From assembly GCA_964645935.1 (NCBI GenBank), contig CAZYAK010000008.1, forward strand, positions 1-36,668: DNA of 36,668 nucleotides. Direction: 5' to 3'. Origin of the DNA: CAZYAK01 sp964645935 (GTDB lineage: Bacteria > Patescibacteriota > Gracilibacteria > Peribacterales > Peribacteraceae). Position numbers and translations under genes: made by a program. The notes under the pieces are model-generated. The model was not told the origin of the DNA. It saw only the letters and a list, made by a program, of their open reading frames with translations, and ran no database searches. Positions 7,394 through 15,806 of the stretch are shown one piece after another. The stretch's first letter is position 1. The number at the start of each line of letters is the position of its first letter.

Positions 7394-8381
7394 TCAGACG
7401 ATGGTCCAGCTTCCGCCGGTGCGGTGCCACTTGGTGTCGATGGCCTCGGTTTCGAAGGCGGCAGGGACGGACTGCAGGGCGCCGGGCTGCGTGGCCTGAG
7501 CCACGCTGTTCCAAGCGAGCGCCAGCGAGCCGCCGTTCAGCTTCTTCTGGATGAGGACGCGGGGAGGGCGGACGGTGTCGGTCAGGCCGATGTCGAATCC
7601 CATCTCGGTGATGCGACTGGTGTCGTTTTTCAAGGCCAGGGCGATATCTGCCACGCGCTGGTCGAACGTGTCGGCGCTGTTCACGGGAATGTCTGCCGAG
7701 ACGTTGCCCGACCGCTTGCGGAATCGCGGGGTCTGCGGGGCATCCTCGGCGACGATGGTCAGTGCGAACGGCTTCTGCGCGCCGAAGCCGCGGATGAACG
7801 CCTTCAGCTTGCGGCCCTCGGCGCCCGTCACGGCGCCCGACGCGGCGTTGATCTGGTTGCGGCTGAGGCGGACGGCGTACTTGCCGGACCCGAGCTCCGC
7901 GGAGGCGACCGGAGGTGTGGCGTCGGCGACCAGCGTGACGGCGGACACCTTGTCGGGTCCCATTTCCGCCATGACCGCGTCGGTCAGGCGCTTGTCCGCT
8001 TCCTCGCGGTTGCGGGCTTCGGCGCCCTCGGCGTCGCGGATCTGCGGCCAGGTGACGATGCCCGTGGCGGCGGGCGAGGCGCGCACGTAGCGCTCCACGA
8101 GCCGGACGAGTGCCGTCTGCCACGTGTCGGGCGCGGCGCGGGGGATGGCGACGAAGGCCTTGATCTGTTCCGTCGTGAGCGAACGGCGGTCGAACGTGCG
8201 TCCGGCCGGGAGGTTGCGTTCGATGCTGGTGGAGGCCTGGATGCGGTTCATGTTGGCCGTGGCCCACTCCCGGGCATTGGCGCCCAGGAAGGGGATATTG
8301 CCTGCCACACTGCTCGTCAGGCCGAAAAATGCGCCCTCGAAGCTGCGCATGATGCGCGAACCAAAGCCCGGACTTGAGGTG
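7394..8381 (-). CDS. Large uncharacterised protein, C-terminal fragment (gap-truncated)
   Basis: About 329 residues up to the stop at 7394; the 5' side runs into the N gap. It begins in the gap and continues through GFFGLTSS-type hydrophobic residues (AFFGLTSSVAGNIPFLGAN) and mostly polar alpha/beta sequence to WHRTGGSWTIV. It is probably the C-terminal part of the gene that starts at 10196. The frame shift seen across the gap means only that the gap is not truly 100 bases. No family recognised. A GTG or ATG start inside the fragment (for example at 8350) would make it a separate gene; I consider that less likely. Confidence 0.6.
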
Positions 8382-8481
8382 NNNNNNNNNNNNNNNNNNN
8401 NNNNNNNNNNNNNNNNNNNNNNNNNNNNNNNNNNNNNNNNNNNNNNNNNNNNNNNNNNNNNNNNNNNNNNNNNNNNNNNNN
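8382..8481. other. Assembly gap (100 N)
   Basis: Exactly 100 N of placeholder sequence inside what is probably a single long gene on the minus strand. Confidence 0.98.
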
Positions 8482-10196
8482 CCGACGCGGCTGGCGATGC
8501 CGGTGGCCGTGGTGGTGCCCGGCGGGATGACGATGCGAGTGTGCGCGAGGTTGGTGATGAGGCCGGGGAGCACGAAGCTCAGCGGTACGCCGGCGGTGTT
8601 GCCGTTGATGTGCAGCTTGATGGCGCCGGCATCCTGGTTGCCCGCGGGGTTCACGAGGCGCAGCGCCGTGACGGCGGTGTTGGCGACCGATTCCACGGTC
8701 ACCAGTTGGTTCCGGCCCGTGGAATCCGTGATGAGGAGCAGGGGAGTGTTCGGGGGCGTGTCCGTGGCCGCGGACTTGTAGAGCTTGATGGTCTTGCCCT
8801 GGAACGTGAACGTCCTAGCGGTGCCCAGCGGGCTCTCGATGTCCTGGCTCAGGCCGCCGACGGCGAAGTAGTCCGTCACGGACTTGCGTGCGGTCTCCGC
8901 GGGATCCGGGGCGGTGACAGGGAGCACGCTCGGTGCGGCGGGCGCGGAGCCGGCGCGCTTGCGTACCTCCTGGACACGGGCGTCCAGCTGGGCGCGGTAC
9001 TTGGTAGCGGATTCGGGCGTGGACATCTCCTGGATGGACGGCATGGCGCCCATATCAATATTCAGGCGGCGCTGCTGTGAGAGGCGGACGTGCTCGACCC
9101 AGAGGTCGTAGTGTTCGCCCCAGCGCCGGCGCGTCTCGGGGGACACCTCCACGGGGCGGACGTCAGGTCCGGCGATGTCGGCCAGCGGCCCGGTGGTGAT
9201 CAGGCCCGTGGGAGCCACGGCGGGGCGAGGGCCGGCGGATGACTCGCGGGGGCCCAGGCGCGCGCGCTCCTCTCGCACCGCGATGTCCCAGTGCAGCTGC
9301 TTGCCGATACTGTGAAAGCGGCCGATGGCGCCGTCGAAGGGCGAGCCGCTGGGGACCATCGTGGCGAACTTGTTGGCGATGAAGCCGCGGATGAAGTTGG
9401 TGATGAGGTTGGCGGCTTCGCGGGCGTTGAGGCCCGTCCACTGCTCGATGCGCTGGAAGACCTCCGGGTACTCGCCGGCCATGCGCAGGACGAAGCGGTC
9501 GATCTGGCCGTTGATGCGGTTGATCTGCTGCTCGACCCGGCCGCCCGGGTAGTCGCCTCCCACCTCCACGGCGAGCAACTGCGCAGCGATGGCGGGCGTG
9601 ACGCCGGTGGCGCCGCGGTCGCGGACCGTGTCGATGACGTTGGTGACGGAAGGCGCGATGGAGTACAGCGCGCGGATGCGGGCCTCCAGCGCCGTCCACT
9701 GGGGCGAGGTCGGGTGCGCGGTGCGCAGCGCGGTGAGCGCGTCGACGAACTCGGTAAAGGCACCCGGACGGTCGGCCACCACCGCCTTGTTGAGCTTCTC
9801 TAGCTTCTGGCGCACCTCCTGGTGCTTGGTGGCGGCCTCGCGGGCCGCGACGGGAGAGCGGGAGAGGAAGCGGTTGAGTGCGGCGAGCGCGGTGGGACGG
9901 TTGGCGCCCGTCACCGTGACGGTGCCTGGCGGGGTCATCGCGAGGAGCGCGGCCTGGTTGGCCGGCGGGCCGCCCAGCGCCGACAGCACGTCGTCGATGA
10001 GGGGCTCAATGTTGGTGCGCGGCACCGGCACGGCCGTGACGGCCGCCTTGAGGTCCGAGAGGTTGATCTCGCGGTCGCCCGCAGGGAGCGCCACGGCGAG
10101 CTCGTCGCGCAGGGCGATAATCTTGTTATGCACCTCCGTGATCTGCGGGGTGACCTCGATGGACGAGGGGACGTCGGGGGAGGGGGTCGGCGGCAT
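8482..10196 (-). CDS. Large uncharacterised protein, N-terminal part (gap-truncated)
   Basis: About 571 residues from the ATG at 10196 to the gap. The N-terminus (MPPTPSPDVPSS) is Pro-rich and has no signal peptide. Residues about 20-330 are Ala/Leu-rich and probably all-helical; a later part (about 440-560) is beta-rich with TFTFQGKTIKLYKS and NPAGNQDAGAIKLHINGN. No known domain or catalytic motif recognised. It starts 38 bases after the small gene ending at 10235 and is followed by the genes at 7394 and 6326, forming one operon. With the downstream fragment the intact protein would exceed 900 residues, which is large for a reduced genome. Confidence 0.65.
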
Positions 10197-10234
10197 GGGT
10201 GTGGGTGTGAGGGCGGATGTGAGAGGTGTCCGGT

Positions 10235-10474
10235 TTAGGCAGCGAACTGCGTGGCACCCTGTTTGAGGGCGGCGACGGCGGCGCGATTGAGGGCAGCGAA
10301 GTAGGTCTCCAGCTCTGCCTGGAACGGCATCTCGTCGGGCGCAGCAAGGATCTCTTCGAGCTTGCGGCACTGGGGCTTGGTCATGGTGGAGAGGTGCTTG
10401 AGCCAATACTCCTGCTCCTCGGCGGAGAGGATGGTGCTCTGCTTCACCAGCTGGCGGAGGTGTGCGCGATCCAT
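10235..10474 (-). CDS. Small helical protein, first gene of the 10.5-6.3 kb operon
   Basis: 79 residues, predicted to be all helical and charged (HLRQLVKQSTILSAEEQEYWLKHLSTM), with a C-terminal Ala-rich helix. No family recognised. I start at the ATG at 10474, because a TACAAT -10 sequence on the minus strand (10505-10510) lies within the longer ORF that would start at 10519, so a transcript from it could not include that start. The next gene follows after 38 bases. Confidence 0.6.
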   Translation of the reverse strand: MDRAHLRQLVKQSTILSAEEQEYWLKHLSTMTKPQCRKLEEILAAPDEMPFQAELETYFAALNRAAVAALKQGATQFAA

Positions 10475-10504
10475 ACGAGGAGTGGGGAGAGAATGCGGAA
10501 AATC

Positions 10505-10510
10505 CAGCCA
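10505..10510 (-). promoter_or_regulatory. Possible -10 box for the 10474-6326 operon
   Basis: TACAAT on the minus strand about 30 bases before the ATG at 10474. It gives a short, pyrimidine-rich leader without a Shine-Dalgarno sequence. Confidence 0.4.
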
Positions 10511-10649
10511 TTGTACCATTCTGGCACTCTTTTCACAAGCGGCCCCCGTCTTCGTCGCCTCCCGAAGCGGTCATGCGGGGTGGGTTCATCCGTCTTCCTT
10601 TCGTGGGACCCGTCCTCTACCGTTTGAGGGTCCTTTTCCGCCCACTCCT

Positions 10650-11012
10650 ATGAACGTTCAGCACTTTGAGAAAGGCGTCCAGTACACCGATCGCGACCTT
10701 ATCATCCTCGTCCGCAAGATTGGCAAGCTGGCGACGTACTGCAAACGCCTCAAGAACGCCGATTCGTTGATCCGCGTAGAAGCGGAGAGCCGCCCCACCA
10801 AGAAGGCACGTGACGAGGTGAAGGTCATGGTGACGGTGGACCTGCCCCAGGCCCAGATGCACGCCGAGTCCCGCCGCGGCACCCCGCTGCAGGCGCTCGA
10901 CCGTTGCATCGAGAAACTCGAGCCCCAGATCAAGCGCTACAAGGACAAACACACGGGTCGTGAGCGGGCGCACCAGGCCAAGCGCCGTTCCCGCGACGCC
11001 GCCTCCGCATGA
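10650..11012 (+). CDS. Ribosome hibernation promoting factor-like protein (S30AE/RaiA fold)
   Basis: 120 residues. The pattern of a short N-terminal strand, helix (LIILVRKIGKLATYCKRL), strands rich in alternating Val (VKVMVTVDLP) and a second long helix (PLQALDRCIEKLEPQIKRYKDKHTG) matches the short HPF/YfiA family, which binds the 30S decoding centre and stops translation in stationary phase. The C-terminal dimerisation domain of long HPF is absent; instead there is a basic tail. The stop overlaps the ATG of the PKD-7TM gene by 4 bases (ATGA at 11009-11012), so the two are translationally coupled. The pairing of a hibernation factor with that membrane system is unusual. Confidence 0.75.
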   Translation: MNVQHFEKGVQYTDRDLIILVRKIGKLATYCKRLKNADSLIRVEAESRPTKKARDEVKVMVTVDLPQAQMHAESRRGTPLQALDRCIEKLEPQIKRYKDKHTGRERAHQAKRRSRDAASA

Positions 11013-12550
11013 GCATCCGCCCGTCCGCCGCGCGTTTCCTGGCTTGCCTCGCTCTTGGCGCGGCGCTGCTCGGGCCCTTCGGGGCAACGGCGCAGGGGAC
11101 GCCCGCCGCGCCCGCTCGGGAGCTCTCCGCTACCATCCTCGGCCCCGATGACATCCAGGTGGGTCGCACCATCATCCTGGACGCGTCCGCCAGCCGCATC
11201 GCCGGCAGCGACCTGCAGTACGCGTGGTACGTCAACAATGAGTCCGAGCCCATCAGCCGCACCGTGGACGCCATCTACACCCCCGAGCGTCCGGGCGAGC
11301 TGCGGTTCCGCCTGACGCTTCGCTCCACCGTGGACGGCGAGATCCGCGAAGATGAGGAGACGCACGTGGTCGCGGTCTTTACACGCAAGGTGGTGCTCGT
11401 CACCGATGCTTCCCTCTCTGACCTCGAGGTCACGCGCCTACGCTTGGCAGCCGCCACCGGCTCCACGTACCTCCGCGTGCTCCGCTCGTCCGCCTTCACA
11501 GGCCGCGAGGGCGGGGAGCAGCGGCTACTGGCGCTCCTGGAGGAGCGTGGATCGGCCTTGCTGGACGCGGAATCCGTCGTGCTCTGGACCGACAGCATCC
11601 CCACAACCGGGCTCTTTGCCCTGATGCGCGCCGCGGAGAACGACCTGCGGGTGAAGCGCAGCTTTCCAAACCAGGCGCTCTTCCTGGTGACGACGCTGGA
11701 CATGCGCACCATCGCGCGCAGCGCCAAGGGTCCCATCTCCGTGCTCCAGCCCCGCCAGACCTATGCCATGCGTCCGTTCCTCGTGGAGCAGCTGCTCACC
11801 GCAGGCGACGACGCGCGGTTCCTGCAGCGCGCGTTCCAGCTCCCCACCGACGTCCCCGCCATTCTGGACGCCTCCGGGGTCCAGATCTCACCGTTCTATC
11901 TGCTCACACGGCTCATCAACGCCATGCTGTCTTTGGGCGTCTCCAGCCAGACGATCCTGCTGCTCCTGGTGCTGCCGATCATCGCCACCATTCTCTCGTT
12001 TCTCAAACAAGTGGTGGGCATGACGACGTTCGGCCTGTTTACGCCCGCCATCATCGCCCTGAGCTTCCTGGTGCTCGGGTGGGAGGTGGGCGTGCTGTCG
12101 CTCCTCTTCATCCTGATGACGGGCTACGCGGCGCGCTCGCTCATGCGGCGGCTGCACATCCTGTACGTGCCCAAGATGGCGATCATCCTCGTCATCGGCA
12201 GCATCACGCTGCTGCTGCTCGTGGGCCTGGTCACGCTGCTCGGCGTCCGCCTGGGCCACGACACCGTGTTCGTGTTGCTCGTCATGAGCACGCTCGTGGA
12301 AAGCTTCCTGAATGTGAAGTCGGAGCAGGGCCTGCGCTCCGCGATCCTCGCCATTGGGCAGACCGTGGTGGCCGCGCTGCTCTGCGTCCTTATCGTCCAG
12401 TGGGGGACGTTCCGCGCGCTGCTGCTGGGCTACCCCGAGATCATCCTGCTCATGATCCCCGTCAATATCCTCCTCGGACGCTGGACGGGCCTGCGCATCA
12501 CCGAGTACTTCCGGTTTCGGGAGGTGTTCAAGCACCTGGTGCAGGAGTGA
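11009..12550 (+). CDS. PKD-like domain fused to 7TM 'transglutaminase-associated' membrane protein
   Basis: 513 residues. An N-terminal signal peptide (about 1-30, ending near GATAQG) leads to a PKD/Ig-like domain (about 35-125; GRTIILDASAS, LQYAWYVNN). A soluble alpha/beta region without obvious catalytic residues follows (about 130-290), then seven membrane helices (about 300-495). The membrane part carries hallmarks of the '7TM helices usually fused to an inactive transglutaminase' family: LKQVVGMTTFGLFTPAIIALSF, the Arg-rich loop RSLMRRLHILYVPK, and the end LLGRWTGLRITEYFRFREV. In proteobacteria that family sits beside a RimK-like ATP-grasp ligase and a pepsin-like protease; here the transglutaminase is replaced by the PKD region and the ligase/protease gene lies 149 bases downstream. 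Likely in the cytoplasmic membrane with the PKD domain outside. Confidence 0.85.
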   Translation: MSIRPSAARFLACLALGAALLGPFGATAQGTPAAPARELSATILGPDDIQVGRTIILDASASRIAGSDLQYAWYVNNESEPISRTVDAIYTPERPGELRFRLTLRSTVDGEIREDEETHVVAVFTRKVVLVTDASLSDLEVTRLRLAAATGSTYLRVLRSSAFTGREGGEQRLLALLEERGSALLDAESVVLWTDSIPTTGLFALMRAAENDLRVKRSFPNQALFLVTTLDMRTIARSAKGPISVLQPRQTYAMRPFLVEQLLTAGDDARFLQRAFQLPTDVPAILDASGVQISPFYLLTRLINAMLSLGVSSQTILLLLVLPIIATILSFLKQVVGMTTFGLFTPAIIALSFLVLGWEVGVLSLLFILMTGYAARSLMRRLHILYVPKMAIILVIGSITLLLLVGLVTLLGVRLGHDTVFVLLVMSTLVESFLNVKSEQGLRSAILAIGQTVVAALLCVLIVQWGTFRALLLGYPEIILLMIPVNILLGRWTGLRITEYFRFREVFKHLVQE

Positions 12551-12595
12551 GCTGAGTTCTTTTTCCGTCAGTCGTTGCCCGATCGGGGCGCAAAG

Positions 12596-12690
12596 GGGAC
12601 AAACGGGACAAAGGGGACAGAGGTAATGCCGTCATCCGAGCCCCGTTGATCTGCGCACCTCTGTCCCTTTTGCGCCCTCTGTCCCCTCTG
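12596..12690. repeat. Dispersed intergenic repeat, copy B
   Basis: Second copy of the element at 4910-5008. Its arms (12605-12624 with GGGACAAAGGGGACAGAGGT, and 12657-12676) are near-perfect reverse complements. It ends about 9 bases before the ATG at 12699, so it separates the 7TM gene from the ATP-grasp gene and may form a hairpin in their common transcript. Confidence 0.7.
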
Positions 12691-12698
12691 TACCCTTC

Positions 12699-15164
12699 AT
12701 GGTCTTCTCCCTCTTCAGACACGGCATCCTCGGGCTCAATGCCCGGAACCTGCTGTACTTGAAGCCGTACAACCCGCGCAAAGCCGTGGCGTTTGCGGAT
12801 AACAAAGTAAAGACCAAGGCGTTCCTCTCCGCGCGCGGCGTGCCCACCGCCAAAATCTACGCCCGCATCGAGAACCGCGAGCAGCTGCGCGGGTTCAGCT
12901 TTGCGTCGCTGCCAGACGAGTGCGTGCTCAAGCCCAACTACGGCTTCGGCGGGGAGGGGATCATCATCCTCAAGGGTCGCAAGAACGGCCAATTCTTGGA
13001 GCAGGGCAAGAAGCCCATCTCCGAGGAGCGTATGCGCGAGCACATCGAGGATATTTTAGACGGCAAGTACTCGGTTAACGGCCGCATGGATACGGCGTTC
13101 TTCGAGAAAATCCTCATCGCGCATGAGGGTCTCGCCCCCTTCCGCCCCGCGGGCTTGCCGGATGTGCGCATCGTGGTGTTCAACCTGGTTCCCGTCATGG
13201 CGATGCTCCGCGTCCCCACCGCGCAGAGCCAGGGCAAGGCCAACGTACACTTGGGGGGACTGGGCATCGGCATCGACATCGCCAAGGGCGTCACCACGCA
13301 CGCGTTTCAGTATTCCAGCCTCCTCACGGAGCTGCCCCACGGCGGCAACCCCACGGGCATCCCCATTCCATTTTGGGAGGAGTTGCTGCTCATCTCGTCC
13401 AAGATCCAGTACGTCACCAACATCGGCTACCTGGCGGTGGACCTCACGCTAGATAAGGACCAGGGCCCCGTGCTCCTGGAAGTCAACGCGCGCGCCGGTC
13501 TCATGGTGCAGGTGGCCAACCTGGCGCCGCTGCGGAGCCGCCTGGAGCGGGTGAAGGGACTCTCCGTGAGCTCCCCGGAGAAGGGCGTGCGCATCGCACA
13601 GGACCTCTTTGGCGAGAAGACCGATCGCCCCGATCCCGAGCGCGCTGCGGACCGCCCGCGGCTGGGCCTGCGGGAGACCATCACCGTGCACGCCCGCGGT
13701 ATCAACGTGGAAGTGCCGGCCATCCTGAGCCCCTCCACCACAGAGCAGACCGTGTTCTCATCCGACCTCGTACGGGAGCTCGAGCGCCAGGGCGGCGTGG
13801 AGGTCACCTCCGAGGGCGATGACGTGGAGGAGCAGCTCTTCCGCGCCAAATTCACGGTGGGCGGCCAGAAAATCCAAACGCTGGTTCACGAAGGCCCCGT
13901 GCCCTTCCCCGGGGTCCGCGCGGTACTGGGACGGCGCGACCTCACACACTTCTACATCGACCCCGCCCGCCGCGCCGAGTCCTCGCTGCTGCAGCACCGC
14001 GTGAAGGTGGACCTGCGTGCCACGGACAAGATCCTCCTACAAGTGGATGAAGAGCTGATGCTGCTCAAGTACCTCAAGCCCATCAACTTGTCCGAGGAGC
14101 GGTTGCGCCTGGAGTCTGATCGTCGCTACAGCCCGCACTTCCTCTATCCGCCCCTCCCCGACGACCTTGAGGAGACGGAGCGACGCCTCACGGGTGTCCA
14201 GGCGGACGACTCGCCACTGGGCATCCTGCTGGCCAAGAAGAAGCGAGAGCTCCTTATGCGTATCGATCTCTTCAGGGCTCGTGGCGACGCGCGCAGGTTT
14301 ACACAGGCGTCGCAGGCGCTCTTCGGAGCGCCGCGCCTGGAGATTCATACTGCGGCAGTGCGCTGCCTCAAGGAGCGCGTGGCCTGCGACCTCCCGCCAC
14401 CCGACGACCAGATGCTCAACTCCGCCGAGGCCGCTGAGCGCTTTGAGAAGGCGCTCTCCCGGTATGGGCTGCACGACTGGCAGGTGGTGGTGCGCGACGC
14501 GCTCGTGGCCAACTGTGCGGTGGGCTGGAAGCGCCTCTTCGTGCGCGAGGGTGCCCGCTTCTCTGCGGAGCACGTAGAATCGCTCATCGCCCACGAGATC
14601 GAGACGCACATCCTCACGGCCGAGAACGGGTCGCAGCAGCCCTTTGACATCTTCCGGCGCGGCTTCGCCAACTACCTCGATACCCAAGAGGGCCTCGCCA
14701 TTTATAACCAGAACCGCGCCCTCTCTCCCTATCACGAGAAGCGCTACGGCCCCGCGTGTGGGGTGCTGGCCATCCACTACGCGTTGGAGCACGGCTTCAT
14801 CGATTCGCGCCGCTATCTAGAGGAAGAACTTGGCTACACGCCGGCCAAGGCCCTGAACAAGACCATCGATCTCAAGCGTGGCCTGGCTGACGGCGAGGAC
14901 GCGGGCTGCTTTACCAAGGGCCTTGTGTACTATCGCGGGCTCCGTGCCATCGAGCAGTTCGTGGCCCAGGGCGGGGACCTCAAACGTCTGTACATCGGCA
15001 AGGTGGCACTAGAGGATCTGGAGCTCGCCGAGCAGATAGAAGGCGTGAAGCCGCCGTTGCTCATCCCGGGGTTCCTCCGGGGGAAGAGGCCAGAACCGCT
15101 CCTGCCCGTGAAGCGGCCGAAGAAGGCGGTGAAAGCGGAGGCGAAGGATGCGAAGGAGGAGTGA
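12699..15164 (+). CDS. RimK-like ATP-grasp ligase / retropepsin-like / DUF1704 zincin fusion
   Basis: 821 residues, three regions. (1) About 1-290: ATP-grasp 'alpha-L-glutamate ligase-like' domain (TIGR02291 type): GLNARN near residue 14, DNKVKTK, CVLKPNYGFGGEGIIIL (ATP-binding Gly-rich loop), PDVRIVVFN, MAMLRVPT, GKANVHLGGLGIGID, and the Mg-binding VLLEVNARAGLMVQVAN. (2) About 325-425: a beta-rich region whose order recalls a retropepsin-like protease: INVEVPAILSPSTTEQTVFSS at the place of the active-site loop and AVLGRRDLTHFYIDP at the place of the LG(R/M)D-F motif; the catalytic Asp of DTGA appears replaced. (3) About 430-800: DUF1704 with HEIETH at 632-637 and QEGLA at 663-667. A Lys/Glu/Ala-rich tail ends the protein. 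It is the downstream partner of the PKD-7TM protein. Ligation of an amino acid to a peptide or protein and trimming of that product is a plausible role, not shown. Confidence 0.85.
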   Translation: MVFSLFRHGILGLNARNLLYLKPYNPRKAVAFADNKVKTKAFLSARGVPTAKIYARIENREQLRGFSFASLPDECVLKPNYGFGGEGIIILKGRKNGQFLEQGKKPISEERMREHIEDILDGKYSVNGRMDTAFFEKILIAHEGLAPFRPAGLPDVRIVVFNLVPVMAMLRVPTAQSQGKANVHLGGLGIGIDIAKGVTTHAFQYSSLLTELPHGGNPTGIPIPFWEELLLISSKIQYVTNIGYLAVDLTLDKDQGPVLLEVNARAGLMVQVANLAPLRSRLERVKGLSVSSPEKGVRIAQDLFGEKTDRPDPERAADRPRLGLRETITVHARGINVEVPAILSPSTTEQTVFSSDLVRELERQGGVEVTSEGDDVEEQLFRAKFTVGGQKIQTLVHEGPVPFPGVRAVLGRRDLTHFYIDPARRAESSLLQHRVKVDLRATDKILLQVDEELMLLKYLKPINLSEERLRLESDRRYSPHFLYPPLPDDLEETERRLTGVQADDSPLGILLAKKKRELLMRIDLFRARGDARRFTQASQALFGAPRLEIHTAAVRCLKERVACDLPPPDDQMLNSAEAAERFEKALSRYGLHDWQVVVRDALVANCAVGWKRLFVREGARFSAEHVESLIAHEIETHILTAENGSQQPFDIFRRGFANYLDTQEGLAIYNQNRALSPYHEKRYGPACGVLAIHYALEHGFIDSRRYLEEELGYTPAKALNKTIDLKRGLADGEDAGCFTKGLVYYRGLRAIEQFVAQGGDLKRLYIGKVALEDLELAEQIEGVKPPLLIPGFLRGKRPEPLLPVKRPKKAVKAEAKDAKEE

Positions 15165-15760
15165 GGCGTAACCGGAGACAAACGTTCCAGAAGCGCGCTA
15201 TTTCGGCCGCTCTTCATCCGATAGTCACGGCAGGGGTTGGTCCCAGGAGGAGGGAACCTTGTCCGGCTCCCAGCGACAAGCTCTCCCGCAGGAGGCTTGG
15301 CGCGCAGTCCCCGGAGGGATTCCCTACCCCCTCCTGGACCTCCCTTACCTTCCTGACCCACCCCGGTGCGAAACGTGTCAGCGTAGAGACGGGAAAAGTT
15401 CGACTCGGCTGCCTCGCTATTGGGCTGAATGCACGGGCGCTCTTTGCGATACCCGTCTCGAACCACTGACCCCCTGATCATGAAATCTCGCCTATCCCCC
15501 TCGACCTGACACGGCAGGTCAGCGGTTGCGGCCGTAGCTCAAGCGTACATTCCGCTCAACGAGTGGGCGGCGGAGCCCTATCCGCTGGAGGCCGGCGGCT
15601 TGGGTGGTCGGCGCTTTCTTGGGTACTTCTTTGTCCCAGGGGATCGTGTCCCAAGCCAACGACGCGACGTCTTTGGCTTGGTGACGGGGATCGCGCACAA
15701 AGAAGTACCACCCTCGGTAGAGCCAACCGTCCGAAGAGAAGAGCGACCGCAAAACATCAA
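15165..15760. other. Structured intergenic region, no convincing gene
   Basis: Almost 600 bases without a persuasive coding region. It contains several strong pairings: AGAGACGGG near 15386 with CCCGTCTC near 15452; GACCTG/CAGGTC at 15502-15519; and a long hairpin at 15622-15709. Short frames exist on both strands but have no family resemblance. A structural RNA is possible, but I could not find the conserved cores of tmRNA, RNase P RNA, SRP RNA or 6S RNA. Confidence 0.4.
15622..15709. repeat. Long imperfect hairpin
   Basis: GGTACTTCTTTGT (15622-15634) pairs perfectly with 15697-15709, and CCAAGCCA (15651-15658) with TGGCTTGG (15674-15681) inside it, with GATC/GATC pairs between them. The nested stems suggest a folded RNA about 88 bases long. 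Confidence 0.6.
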
Positions 15761-15787
15761 AAAAGACCTCCGCTCCGGAGGTCTTTT
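15755..15787 (-). terminator. Rho-independent terminator of rplY
   Basis: A perfect 12-bp stem (15761-15772 with 15776-15787, loop of 3) is followed on the minus strand by six T. It lies about 20 bases after the rplY stop. Confidence 0.85.
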
Positions 15788-15806
15788 GGAAGGCGATGGA
15801 TGCGGA

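Noticed and set aside
5849..8377. Long plus-strand frames (436 and 394 codons) opposite the PAP2-like gene and the large operon
   Set aside because: Antisense shadows: low-complexity Arg/Gly/Asp composition, no motif, and the opposite strand has clear or better-behaved genes with consistent spacing.
15180..15480. tmRNA or RNase P RNA on the minus strand
   Set aside because: A GGTTCGA..GGG segment and a TACGCT recall tmRNA, but no tag reading frame with a proper end, no T-arm and no acceptor pairing were found; the RNase P core GAGGAAAGTCC is absent.
15519..15752. 77-codon minus-strand frame in the structured region
   Set aside because: Its sequence runs through a long perfect hairpin (15622-15709) on both arms, starts with TTG, lies after the rplY terminator and matches no family I know.
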